Shown piece after piece: positions 7,788-16,330 of a stretch of DNA of 64,000 bases. Where the stretch lies: contig JAGXFR010000019.1 in NCBI GenBank assembly GCA_024637155.1, positions 1-64,000 on the forward strand, read 5' to 3'. The DNA comes from Burkholderiaceae bacterium (GTDB lineage Bacteria; Pseudomonadota; Gammaproteobacteria; Burkholderiales; Burkholderiaceae_E). The notes under the pieces were generated by a model. That model ran no database searches, was not told the origin of the DNA, and saw only the letters and a program-made list of their open reading frames with translations. A program made the translations under genes and the position numbers. Within the stretch, counting starts at the first letter, position 1. Every line of letters starts with the position of its first letter.

Positions 7788-8233
7788 TTGTACCTCCATA
7801 TTGAATGTCGTCGCCACTCCATGGGCGACGCTCAACAAGGGTCCCAGACAAGAACGTCAAGCCAGAACTGCATGACGCAAAGATCCGAGTAGGCAAAGAG
7901 ATGGGGTACGAGTCTCCGAAGGACGCCGACTCTACGGGCCCATCGTCAATCGAGGCAAGGGCGCCGGTGACGGTGGCGGCGCAACTGCCGCGGACTCAAG
8001 CGGATATTGAGTCGGAGACGCCGTTACTAGACGTGGAGGGGCGCTCATTGCTAACCGCTCCGGACGCGTCGTAGTAACCGCGCAGAAGAGGCGGAGCCTC
8101 TGCAAATGGCCGAATACGGCGCGAGAGGCTTGCAATTGGCTCAACCTAAAGGGCACTCTGGAGTCAGACTGCGTAACATGCAATAGTCTTTCCCAGATTA
8201 GGTAATTATCGTTAATGGGAGAACCACCTCGTC
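7788..8233 (+). other. Gene-poor junction containing a decayed small-terminase fragment
   Basis: No intact gene is supported here. The plus-strand reading at about 7967-8050 matches the element's own small terminase (listed separately). A short near-repeat (GCCAGAACTGCAyGACGC) occurs at 7402-7419 and 7861-7878, on either side of the 95-aa gene. The region lies exactly between satellite core genes and restriction cargo, so it looks like a recombination scar. Confidence 0.6.
7967..8050 (+). pseudogene. Small-terminase-like remnant
   Basis: The plus-strand translation VTVAAQLPRTQADIESETPLLDVEG aligns with VAAQLARTLADIEREAALLDAEG of the minus-strand small terminase at 2913-3365. Conserved positions are V-A-A-Q-L, R-T, A-D-I-E, L-L-D and E-G. 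The nucleotide match is clearly lower than for a recent duplication, so this is probably a leftover of a related but different phage or satellite. Only the central ~25 residues survive, and the orientation is opposite to the intact copy. Confidence 0.65.
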
Positions 8234-10966
8234 ATGGCCCTTCACCCTGAGTTTCCGCGCTCGCCCTACGAGGTTCTGAGTCCGGCGCTTCGCTGGTTTC
8301 CGGCTGCCGAGGAACTGCGTCATACGGCCTACGAGAAGCTGCTGCCGCCGCTGGTGGCCAAGGTTCGAGAAGAGGTCAAGACCTGGCGCGAATCGGGTTA
8401 TACAGGAGCATCCGCAACGTCCCGTGCGCTGCTCGCTTGGTGGTTCCATACGGACCACCTGATGGAGCAAGCGGATGGCGCGCAAAGCGCGTTCCGCTAC
8501 TACTTCGCGCAGCGCGAAGCAGTCGAAACGGTGATCTGGCTCTACGACGTACGCGGCGCACGCGACAAATTCGACCTGCTGCGCTTCGATGCTTCCGGTG
8601 CAGTATCGAGCAACATGTTTGACGAGGACTGGCCGCGCTTCGTGGTCAAAATGGCCACGGGCGCGGGCAAGACCAAAGTGCTGTCGCTGCTGATTGCTTG
8701 GTGCTACTTCCACAAGCTCTACGAAGCGGATTCGTCGCTGGCACGCAACTTCCTGCTGATCGCGCCCAACATCATCGTGTTGGATCGCCTGCGTGCCGAC
8801 TTCGACGGGCTACGCATTTTCTTCAACGATCCAGTCCTGCCCGACAACGGCTATGCCGGGCAGAACTGGCGGGATGATTTCCAGGTGGCCTTGCACATTC
8901 AGGACGACGTACGCGTCGTCCGCCCGACCGGCAACATATTCCTGACCAACATTCACCGCGTCTATCTCAGCGATGTGCCCGAACCTTCGCTCGACGATGA
9001 TGACATGCGCGACTACTTCCTCGCCCCCTTCGGCGCAAAGCCCGTCGGCAAGACCACAGACAACAACACCGACTTGGGCGAGATCGTTCGCGAGATCGAT
9101 GAACTCGCAGTGTTCAATGACGAAGCGCACCACATCCACGACAACCGCATGGCCTGGTTCCAATGCATCCAGGACATTCACCACCGCCTTCTTCAGAAAG
9201 ACCTACGGCTGGCGATACAGGTGGACGTAACGGCCACGCCGCGCCACGACAACGGCGCGATCTTCGTGCAGACCGTGAGCGACTATCCACTGGTTGAAGC
9301 GATTGCCCAGAACGTGGTCAAGCACCCGGTGTTGCCGGATGCCGCCAGCCGCGCCAAGCTCGCCGAATACAAGAGCCCGCTCATCACCGAGAAGTACGCA
9401 GACTACCTACAGCTCGGCGTCGAGGAATGGCGCAAGAGCTACGCTGAGCACGAAAAGCTGGGCAAGAAGGCCGTGCTGTTCGTGATGGTCGACGACACCA
9501 AAAACTGCGACGAGGTGGGCGCGCACCTTGAGAAGATTTGCCCCGAGTTCCAGGATGCGGTGCTGGTGATCCACACCAAAAACAACGGCGAGATTTCCGA
9601 GGCAGCCTCTGGCAAGAACAAGGAGGAGCTGGAGGTTCTGCGCAAGCAGTCGAACGAGATCGACACTTGGAAGTCGCCGTTCAAGGCAATTGTCTCCGTG
9701 CTGATGCTCAAGGAAGGGTGGGACGTTCGCAACGTCACCACCATCGTCGGTCTGCGCGCATACGCTGCCAGGAGCAACATCCTGCCTGAGCAAACGCTAG
9801 GGCGTGGTCTGCGCCGCATGTATTTCGGCACTGACCAGCGCGAGACCGTTTCGGTCATGGGAACGCCCGCCTTCATGGAATTCGTGGAATCCATCCAGAA
9901 CGAAGGCGTCACCTTCGACCGGGTCCCGATGGGCGGCGCAGGAGGGCGGGAACGGCAGGACTCTCTGGTCGTTGAAGTGGAGACCGAATCGCCTGACAAG
10001 GACATCGACGCACTCGACATCTCTGTACCGCGACTGACCCGGCGCTACAACCGGGAATTCAAAGACCTGACGGAGCTGGCGCCCGAGTTCTTCGGCAACC
10101 CGAAGCTACCCGTCAAGGCTTTCACACCGGAAGAGACCCGCGAAATCGTCTTCAAGACCATGCTCGACGCCGAGGTCGATCACACAATGCTCCTAGACGG
10201 TACCGGTCCTGGCGACTATCGCGCCGTCGTAGCGTTCTTTGCCCGGCAGCTCCTCAAGGACTTGCGCCTCGTCGGCGGTTACGACCTGCTCTATCCGAAG
10301 GTCAAGACGTTCATCCGTGACCATCTCTTCACCAACCCCGTCGATCTTGAAGATCCGGTGATCCTGCGCAACCTGTCCGAGCCGGAGGTCAGCAAGGTGC
10401 TGTTCGACCATTTCCGCTCAGCGATCAACAAGCTGACGATCTACGAGAGTGGTAGCTCGCGCATCGACGGGCATATCCGGTTGCGCGATACCCGCCCCTT
10501 CCGCACTGAGCCGCGCGGCTTCGTGCAAGCGAAGAAGTCGGTGTTCAACCGCATTGTCGGTGAGGCCAGCGCCGATGGCCTGGAGCTGGCATTCGCCGCG
10601 TTCCTCGAAACCGCGCCCGATGTACAGGCCTTCGGCAAGAACTACATGGCGGTTGGCTTCAAGATCGAGTACGTCAAGGGCAACGGTGAACTGTCTACCT
10701 ACACGCCGGACTTCATTGTCAGAACTGGGAGCGGCGAAGTCTGGATCGTCGAGACCAAGGGTCGCGAGGAACTTGACCTGCCGCAGAAAATGGCGCGGCT
10801 GCGTCAATGGTGCGAAGACGCCACCGAAGCGACCAGGGACGATGGAGGGCCGACTTACCACTTCGTCTATGTCGATCAGGCGAGTTTCGAGCAGCACAAG
10901 CCGTCAACGTTCGCGGGACTAGCCAGCACTTTCCGCGAATACCAAAATGAAAACCGCAAGGGCTGA
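8234..10966 (+). CDS. Type III-like restriction endonuclease (Res, SF2 helicase-nuclease)
   Basis: This 910-aa protein combines an SF2 helicase with a C-terminal nuclease. Walker A is MATGAGKT (about residue 140-147). The DEAH-type box is FNDEAHH (about 294-300), motif III is VTAT, and the arginine-finger motif VI is QTLGRGLRRM. The C-terminus has a PD-(D/E)XK signature, TPDFIV then VWIVETKG (about 823-842). Residues 1-140 are a helical adaptor for DNA or Mod binding. Two bases separate its stop from the methyltransferase ATG, so the two genes form one unit. It would cleave foreign DNA lacking the cognate methylation. Gene order (res before mod) is the reverse of classical Type III systems. 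Confidence 0.9.
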   Translation: MALHPEFPRSPYEVLSPALRWFPAAEELRHTAYEKLLPPLVAKVREEVKTWRESGYTGASATSRALLAWWFHTDHLMEQADGAQSAFRYYFAQREAVETVIWLYDVRGARDKFDLLRFDASGAVSSNMFDEDWPRFVVKMATGAGKTKVLSLLIAWCYFHKLYEADSSLARNFLLIAPNIIVLDRLRADFDGLRIFFNDPVLPDNGYAGQNWRDDFQVALHIQDDVRVVRPTGNIFLTNIHRVYLSDVPEPSLDDDDMRDYFLAPFGAKPVGKTTDNNTDLGEIVREIDELAVFNDEAHHIHDNRMAWFQCIQDIHHRLLQKDLRLAIQVDVTATPRHDNGAIFVQTVSDYPLVEAIAQNVVKHPVLPDAASRAKLAEYKSPLITEKYADYLQLGVEEWRKSYAEHEKLGKKAVLFVMVDDTKNCDEVGAHLEKICPEFQDAVLVIHTKNNGEISEAASGKNKEELEVLRKQSNEIDTWKSPFKAIVSVLMLKEGWDVRNVTTIVGLRAYAARSNILPEQTLGRGLRRMYFGTDQRETVSVMGTPAFMEFVESIQNEGVTFDRVPMGGAGGRERQDSLVVEVETESPDKDIDALDISVPRLTRRYNREFKDLTELAPEFFGNPKLPVKAFTPEETREIVFKTMLDAEVDHTMLLDGTGPGDYRAVVAFFARQLLKDLRLVGGYDLLYPKVKTFIRDHLFTNPVDLEDPVILRNLSEPEVSKVLFDHFRSAINKLTIYESGSSRIDGHIRLRDTRPFRTEPRGFVQAKKSVFNRIVGEASADGLELAFAAFLETAPDVQAFGKNYMAVGFKIEYVKGNGELSTYTPDFIVRTGSGEVWIVETKGREELDLPQKMARLRQWCEDATEATRDDGGPTYHFVYVDQASFEQHKPSTFAGLASTFREYQNENRKG

Positions 10967-10968
10967 CG

Positions 10969-13137
10969 ATGGCACGCCAAGACAAGAAATCCTATGACCT
11001 CAGCGAAGCCGAGCAGCGCGACCTGGTCACGCTAATCCAGCAAGGCAAGGTCCTGCCGGAGAAATTCCGCTTCATCCTGTTCGAGGACAAGCGCGAGGTC
11101 GAATTGGTCTGGAACGGCAAGACTCGGGACGTTTGCACCACGGTGCTGCCCTTCCAAACGCTTGAACACATTGACGAGCCACGCACCGAGACCAAGACGC
11201 AGGAAGACCTCTTCGACAGTCGTGGCCGCCAACAAAGAGGCTGGACCAACAAGCTAATCTGGGGTGACAACAAGCTGATCTTGTCGTCGCTGAAGGCGGG
11301 ACCGCTGCGCCAGCAGATCGAGGACGCGGGGGGGCTGAAGCTGATCTACATCGACCCGCCGTTCGACGTAGGCGCGGATTTCAGCATGGATATCGAGATC
11401 GGCGGCGAGACCTTCCACAAGGAGGCGAACCTGCTGGAGCAAATCGCCTATCGCGACACTTGGGGGCGCGGCGCTGACAGCTTCATTTCGATGATCTATG
11501 AGCGTCTGATTTTGATGCGGGACTTGATGGCTGATGACGGCAGCATTTACGTGCACTGCGACTACCGCGTGAGCAGTTACATGCGCGGCGTGCTGGACGA
11601 GGTCTTCGGAAAAGAGCAACTCCGCAACCACATTCTTTGGCTATATAGCGGTGGTGGTGTGCCTAGGTCGGAGATGCCAAAGAAGCACGACGATATCTTC
11701 TGGTACACGAAGGGTCAGACTTGGACCTATAACCCAATTTTTCGTGAATACTCCGAAGGAACCGTTCAACGAGGTCGCACGGCCGTCAAGGGTGAGAACG
11801 CAGAACTACGTGCGGAGGGAACACCAATCAACAACTGGTGGCCCGACGTAAAGAAAATTACAAGCCCAACAGATCCCGAGAAGCTGTACTACCCAACGCA
11901 GAAGTCAGAGGAGTTGCTTGAGAGAATCATCTCGCTTTCCAGCAATGGAGGTGACCTAGTTGCCGACTTCTTCGTAGGCTCCGGCACGACTGCCGCAGTC
12001 GCCGAAAAGCTCGGGCGCAAATGGATCGCAACCGACCTGGGAAAGTTCGGGGTCCACACGACGCGGAAGCGGTTGATCGGCGTTCAGCGCGAGAAGAAAG
12101 CCGCCGAGCAAGACTTCCGCGCCTTTGAGGTGCTGAACCTTGGCCGCTATGAACGGCAGGCCTACCTGAACGTCGGCGGGCGCTTGACAGCCACACAGAA
12201 GGCGCAAGCACTCGCCCAGAAAGAAAACGAGTTCCGCGAGTTGATCCTGCGTGCCTATAAGGCTTCCGGATTTGGCGGCAACGAAGGCGCGCAGGCACAG
12301 GACGGGTTTTTCCACGGTGCGCGCAATGGACGGCTAGTGGTGATCGGCCCGATTAATCTGCCCGTGGGGCGGTTGTTCGTCGAAGAGGTCATCACCGAAT
12401 GCCGCAAGCGTGGCGCCTCCCGCGTGGACGTGCTGGCCTTCGAGTTCGAGATGGGCCTGTTCCCCGCCGCGCTGGAAGAGGCGCGCGGAAAGGGCATCGA
12501 CCTTACCCCGAAATACATTCCCGCCGAAGTCTTCGACAAGCGCGCGGTGGATAAGGGCCAGGTGGTCTTTCACGACATCAGCTTCGTCGAAGCCACACCG
12601 CGCTACGACAAGAAGGACAAACGCGCGGTCAAGATCGAACTGGCCGACTTTTCCGTCTACTACACGCAGGGCGCCGCCGAATCCGCGATCGCCGCCATGA
12701 AGGATGGCAAGAGCGAGGTCATGTGCGAGCAGGGCCAGCTCTACAAGGTCAGCAAGAACAAGGACGGCATCGTCAAGAAAGAGAAGCTCACCAAGCACTG
12801 GACCGACTGGGTCGATTACTGGGCGGTGGACTTCGATTATTTTCAGCGCAAGGAAATCATCAAAGTGCCGGTGGGATCGAGCCTCGGCGGCGTCACGTCG
12901 CTGCCGGGTTTCGAGCCACCGCAAGGTGAACTCGCCATGCAATTCGAGGAACGCTGGACGGGCGGCTACATCTTCGAAAACGAATGGCAGAGCTTCCGCA
13001 CACGCCAGAACCGCGACCTGGAGCTGACGACCGCGCTGCACACCTACGACCGGCCCGGTCGCTACACCGTCGCCGTCAAGGTGATCGATATCTTTGGGAA
13101 TGACACGATGACGCTCGTTCCCGTGAACGTGGGGTAA
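10969..13137 (+). CDS. Adenine-specific DNA methyltransferase, beta class (Mod)
   Basis: This 722-aa N6-adenine methyltransferase forms the modification subunit for the upstream endonuclease. The catalytic motif IV (YIDPPF, about residue 127-132) precedes the target-recognition region and the SAM-binding motif I (DFFVGSGTT, about 333-341); this order defines the beta class used by Type III Mods. Beyond about residue 400 there is an unusually long C-terminal region, ending in a beta-sandwich-like YDRPGRYTVAVKVID segment reminiscent of PKD/Ig-like folds. That extension probably serves as a recognition or interaction module with the nuclease. The gene appears intact. Confidence 0.9.
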   Translation: MARQDKKSYDLSEAEQRDLVTLIQQGKVLPEKFRFILFEDKREVELVWNGKTRDVCTTVLPFQTLEHIDEPRTETKTQEDLFDSRGRQQRGWTNKLIWGDNKLILSSLKAGPLRQQIEDAGGLKLIYIDPPFDVGADFSMDIEIGGETFHKEANLLEQIAYRDTWGRGADSFISMIYERLILMRDLMADDGSIYVHCDYRVSSYMRGVLDEVFGKEQLRNHILWLYSGGGVPRSEMPKKHDDIFWYTKGQTWTYNPIFREYSEGTVQRGRTAVKGENAELRAEGTPINNWWPDVKKITSPTDPEKLYYPTQKSEELLERIISLSSNGGDLVADFFVGSGTTAAVAEKLGRKWIATDLGKFGVHTTRKRLIGVQREKKAAEQDFRAFEVLNLGRYERQAYLNVGGRLTATQKAQALAQKENEFRELILRAYKASGFGGNEGAQAQDGFFHGARNGRLVVIGPINLPVGRLFVEEVITECRKRGASRVDVLAFEFEMGLFPAALEEARGKGIDLTPKYIPAEVFDKRAVDKGQVVFHDISFVEATPRYDKKDKRAVKIELADFSVYYTQGAAESAIAAMKDGKSEVMCEQGQLYKVSKNKDGIVKKEKLTKHWTDWVDYWAVDFDYFQRKEIIKVPVGSSLGGVTSLPGFEPPQGELAMQFEERWTGGYIFENEWQSFRTRQNRDLELTTALHTYDRPGRYTVAVKVIDIFGNDTMTLVPVNVG

Positions 13138-13142
13138 TCACA

Positions 13143-13564
13143 TTGGCACTGATGGACCTGGCGAAGATTCAAGAGTTGCCTTCGGGCGCGCGTTTCTATC
13201 GATGCGCATTCCAGGTCAACACATTCGACTACGTGCCGCCGCGTGAGGCGGTCGCGGAAGCCTTTCAGCGCAAGCAACGAAAGGCCCGAAGGCTTTCAGA
13301 CGACGAACTCGGACGTCGCGCAGAACAGGCTCACGCAAAGCCGGGACGCCGCGAGACTACGTCAACCCCTCATGATCGCAGTCCGTGGGTAGCAGAGCAC
13401 GCGAAACGTCGTGCCAAGGGCTATGCGACCTTTGTGGGCAGGGCGCACCGTTCATGGACCATGACGGTCAACCATATCTTGAAAGTCACCACGTCATTTG
13501 GCTAGCAAACGATGGAGAGGATCACTACTCGAAAGAAGCGCTTGCCGGGCAAATTGCTTGGTGA
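13143..13564 (+). pseudogene. Frameshifted and truncated HNH endonuclease
   Basis: The first ~93 codons (TTG at 13143 or ATG at 13152) read as the N-terminal part of an HNH nuclease, ending SPWVAEHAKRRAKGY. Adding one base near 13422-13424 restores KGYCDLCGQGAPF, then DHDGQPYLESHHVIWLANDGED, the zinc-finger and His-His core of the family. The expected closing segment (a CPNCH-type motif) is absent: after about 13522 the frame runs into unrelated sequence and stops at 13562. The gene is therefore broken twice, by a one-base deletion and by loss of its 3' end. It follows the methyltransferase closely and was probably part of the restriction cassette. Confidence 0.8.
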
Positions 13565-13982
13565 TGCTGGCGAGCACTACGCGTTAAGTCAGTTCAGCTT
13601 TGCCGGCAAGTACGCCGCGAAAATGCCTGACAACTGGGAGGCCTACGACCTAGCCGTCGAGACTGGCTCAGGCCTAGTGCGTGTGAGCGTGAAGACCCGA
13701 AGCGAGACAAGTGGCTGGAAGGCCAACAGCTGGTTCACCTTCGACGATCGGAAGGAATGTGATTGGGTGGTTTTTATTTTCAAGCCGCGCACTGGAATCG
13801 TCCGTTCGTGGATCGTTCCATACGAGGTAGTTGAACAGAACGCGAATGTGCCTGGTCTCGGCCGCAAGGATGCGTGGTTTCGTGATGTCTCTTGGGCCAA
13901 GCTAAACAAATCGCCACTGGCGGATTACGAGAATAATTGGTCGCTCTTGGCGGATCCAGGAGATGTGTCACAACGTGGCTAG
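13512..13982 (+). CDS. PD-(D/E)XK-like protein of unknown role (156 aa)
   Basis: This 156-aa soluble protein starts inside the broken HNH gene. Glu21 (GDAGEHYALSQ), Asp46 (EAYDLAV) and the strand VRVSVKTR with Ser59-x-Lys61 match the E...D...(E/Q/S)xK layout of restriction/resolvase-fold nucleases. A WFTFDDRKECDWVVFIF core strand follows. No clear ribosome binding site precedes the ATG, so the original start may have been lost at the junction with the HNH fragment. A nuclease or DNA-binding function is plausible; the target is unknown. Confidence 0.65.
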   Translation: MERITTRKKRLPGKLLGDAGEHYALSQFSFAGKYAAKMPDNWEAYDLAVETGSGLVRVSVKTRSETSGWKANSWFTFDDRKECDWVVFIFKPRTGIVRSWIVPYEVVEQNANVPGLGRKDAWFRDVSWAKLNKSPLADYENNWSLLADPGDVSQRG

Positions 13983-14322
13983 GCTCTCGCCAACAATCCT
14001 GTGTGCGATCAGATCAGTATTTCGCGCGCGGATCAATTCCCGCGACCTAGTCCCTTTGTGGGGTTCTCGCCACTGAGCCTGAGGAGCAGAATCAGGCACG
14101 GAAAATGGGAGGATGGAATCAACTTCCACGACCTAGCGAATGATGCGTTGGCTGAAGGGCTCCGAGCGCTGCTCGGAAGGGACATTATGGCGGCACAGGC
14201 CAGCGAACCAACTGCAGTACCGGGGGCAGAAGGCGTCCAACCGTCTGGTTGGGTTCGCCGATGCCGAAAATCGGGTACAAGACCGTCTCTCCAGCACACC
14301 TTAGAAGCCGGAGGAATTACCG
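13983..14322. other. Intergenic stretch before the first cassette-like gene; no supported gene
   Basis: A plus-strand frame is open from 14001 to 14354, but it overlaps the start of the next gene, has no ribosome binding site and matches nothing I recognise. It contains TTAGAAGC at 14301, which lies 22 nt before the next start codon. That is the same distance as between the attC core TTAG (15277) and the second cassette gene (15299). A degenerate attC upstream (RYYYAAC-like GTCCAAC at 14235) cannot be demonstrated. Confidence 0.5.
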
Positions 14323-15210
14323 TTGACTACAGTAGAAGTTCATCGGGAAGTTGATCGCTTCGTCCTCTACTTCGAAACGCCGAAGCATGAGGTGAGTGCA
14401 TATGCGCTTGCTAGCGCCCTTGTGGGACTAGCAGATGCCGTGCGTGAGGCCAACAACCTTGTCAACCCAGGGCACGTTGTTGAGGTCGTTGTCGAGTCAC
14501 TCAGTGACGGTAGCTTCAAGGCAACGGTTCGAACGGTTTACACCAAGGCAAAAAATCTCTTCTCGCACACCGCCGTTCAGGCGGTGATCTACGGAGTCAT
14601 CTCGACCTACGTCTACGAGAAGGGCCTGAAGTCTGAAGTACCTCCGCAAATTATCGTCACCGGTGATCTCGTGACTGTAGTCATTGGTAACGACAGGATC
14701 ATCGTCCCCAAGGACGTCTACGAGGCAAAGCGCCAACTTGAGAAATCGATTCGCTTCAAGAGCGCAGTAGGTCAAATCTTCGATGCCGCCAGTTCTGACG
14801 TTTCAATCACTGGCCTCGCGATTACCGAAGATGATGGTGGCAAACGGCCACCGCTCATGGTGAATCGGGAACAGTTCGCGATCTTTGAGGTGAGCCGAGA
14901 CGTTGATGAGCACATCCGCGAGATTGTGGAAATCACACACGTTGAAATCAATCGCGCCATCCTGGAGCGTGGTAAGCGTCGCTGGGAGTTCTTCTGGCGA
15001 GGTATTCGTATAGCCGCACCGATACTCGACGACGGCTTCTACGATCGGTTCTTCGCGCATGAAATAACCATAGCGCCAGGCGACTCTTTGCATGTTGCCC
15101 TCCGAATCATCCAAGAGAAGAGTCGCGACACTGGAATCTATGTGAACGCTAGATACGAGATCGTGGAGGTCTATGAACACCTTCCTCGACTCAAACAAAC
15201 CGGCTTCTAA
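14323..15210 (+). CDS. Uncharacterised cassette protein (295 aa)
   Basis: The TTG start at 14323 is favoured by GGAGG about 8 nt upstream. The 295-aa product begins MTTVEVHREVDRFVLYFETP and reads as an N-terminal alpha/beta domain. A short hydrophobic stretch (AVQAVIYGVISTYVYE, about 87-102) follows, then a second beta-rich domain containing FFWRGIRIAAPILDDGFYDRFF. No catalytic motif is obvious and no family is recognised. The stop codon (TAA) lies inside a following attC-like site, typical of integron cassettes. The base composition is lower in GC than the chromosome. A defence or host-interaction role is only a guess from neighbourhood. Confidence 0.75.
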   Translation: MTTVEVHREVDRFVLYFETPKHEVSAYALASALVGLADAVREANNLVNPGHVVEVVVESLSDGSFKATVRTVYTKAKNLFSHTAVQAVIYGVISTYVYEKGLKSEVPPQIIVTGDLVTVVIGNDRIIVPKDVYEAKRQLEKSIRFKSAVGQIFDAASSDVSITGLAITEDDGGKRPPLMVNREQFAIFEVSRDVDEHIREIVEITHVEINRAILERGKRRWEFFWRGIRIAAPILDDGFYDRFFAHEITIAPGDSLHVALRIIQEKSRDTGIYVNARYEIVEVYEHLPRLKQTGF

Positions 15211-15282
15211 CCCTTACCATGGGGTCGAGCTGACGTCTCCCGGCCTGCAACATTCAGTCGCGGCTCACCTCAAACGTTAGGC
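15205..15282 (+). repeat. attC-like recombination site 1
   Basis: The outer arms are CTAAC (15207-15211) and GTTAGGC (15276-15282), matching the conserved integron core consensus GTTRRRY. The inner arms GGGGTCGAGC (15221-15230) and GCTCACCTC (15263-15271) pair over nine positions, leaving one unpaired base (C15226). That extrahelical base is the hallmark that gives attC its polarity. The total length is about 77 bp. It overlaps the stop codon of the preceding gene and lies 17 nt before the next ATG. Confidence 0.7.
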
Positions 15283-15298
15283 AACGCAACTACCTCAG

Positions 15299-16324
15299 AT
15301 GCCAATGGACCTATTCACCCCGGTCATTCCTCAATCTGAGCAACACCAAATCTTTCAAATGCTACTCGACAAGAGGTATGCAGCTGAAAGGGTCGTAGTT
15401 ACAAGCTTCGCAAGAGACTTTCGGGATCGTGACGGAAAATTCGTTCGCGAGTTTCAGAGCACTTTTGAGTCAAGCTTCTGGGAGCTCTATCTGAACGCTG
15501 CGGCGTCGACTTGGGGCTTAACTATCGACCGCACATACGGTTCACCAGACTTTGTAGTCACGGCACCAACCTCACTCTGCATTGAAGCAACTATTGCCGC
15601 GCCCGCACAGGGTGGCAAGCCTCCGATCGGCTACGAAATCTCAGACATCCCCGAAGACTTCACTGACTTCAACGTCCAAGCGTCTCTGCGCCTTAGCAAC
15701 AGCTTCACATCGAAGGTAAAGCGATATCGAGACTACTACGCTTCCCTTCCACAGGCTTCCAATCGCCCATTTGTTATAGCAATCGCCCCTTTCGACAGGC
15801 CAGGGGCACACTTTGCCGCTGGGCGTTCAGTCATGCCTACACTGTACGGCCTATACCACGATGAAGCAGCCACGTCGCCCGACGCGAAAGAAGTTGTGAG
15901 CTATAACGTCTCGGCTGCGGCCAAGTCCGAGACAGTCGTTGTGCCAATGGGCCTCTTCTGCGATGACGCCTACGAGGATGTTTCTGCGGTCATCTATAGC
16001 GCACTAGCTACTTGGGGCAAGATCCGAGCACTCGCCGACAACCCTGGCGCTAGGACCGTCTACACAACTTTCCACACGAATGAAGGCAGCTTGCTGCCGG
16101 AAGTTCGACGCACGCAAAAGAGCGACTACACCGAGGACCTACTTGACGGTCTGTACGTGCTGCACAACCCGTTCGCCAAGTTTCCTGTTCCCAGGGGCCT
16201 TCTATCCCATCATCGACTTGCAGAGGTACGCGTCGCCCATGATGGAGAGTTGCTCATAGAGGCGCCAGATGACTTTCTTCTCTTGCGCTCGCTCTTTTCA
16301 GTCAATGAGCGTTCCAGTTATTAA
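15299..16324 (+). CDS. Uncharacterised cassette protein with nuclease-fold-like N-terminus (341 aa)
   Basis: This 341-aa protein starts at ATG 15299 (a second in-frame ATG is at 15305), 22 nt after the attC core TTAG. Residues FWELYL (Glu62), GSPDFVV (Asp84) and CIEATIA (Glu96) follow the spacing of a PD-(D/E)XK nuclease core, but the expected Lys two residues after Glu96 is Thr. The protein may therefore be inactive or use a variant site. The N-terminus MDLFTPVIPQSEQHQIF and the DRDGKFVREFQ segment resemble a widespread uncharacterised bacterial family I have seen but cannot name with certainty. It is followed by a second attC-like site. Confidence 0.75.
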   Translation: MPMDLFTPVIPQSEQHQIFQMLLDKRYAAERVVVTSFARDFRDRDGKFVREFQSTFESSFWELYLNAAASTWGLTIDRTYGSPDFVVTAPTSLCIEATIAAPAQGGKPPIGYEISDIPEDFTDFNVQASLRLSNSFTSKVKRYRDYYASLPQASNRPFVIAIAPFDRPGAHFAAGRSVMPTLYGLYHDEAATSPDAKEVVSYNVSAAAKSETVVVPMGLFCDDAYEDVSAVIYSALATWGKIRALADNPGARTVYTTFHTNEGSLLPEVRRTQKSDYTEDLLDGLYVLHNPFAKFPVPRGLLSHHRLAEVRVAHDGELLIEAPDDFLLLRSLFSVNERSSY

Positions 16325-16330
16325 GGGGCT

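Noticed and set aside
12955-13137. Separate PKD-domain protein at the end of the methyltransferase
   Set aside because: It is in frame with Mod without any internal start signal; treated as a C-terminal extension of Mod.
14235-14306. Possible third attC upstream of the first cassette (GTCCAAC ... CTTAGAA)
   Set aside because: The left core fits the consensus, but the right core is degenerate at both ends and the inner arms pair over only four bases.
14001-14354. 117-aa open frame before the first cassette gene
   Set aside because: It overlaps the well-supported TTG start at 14323, has no ribosome binding site and no recognisable similarity.
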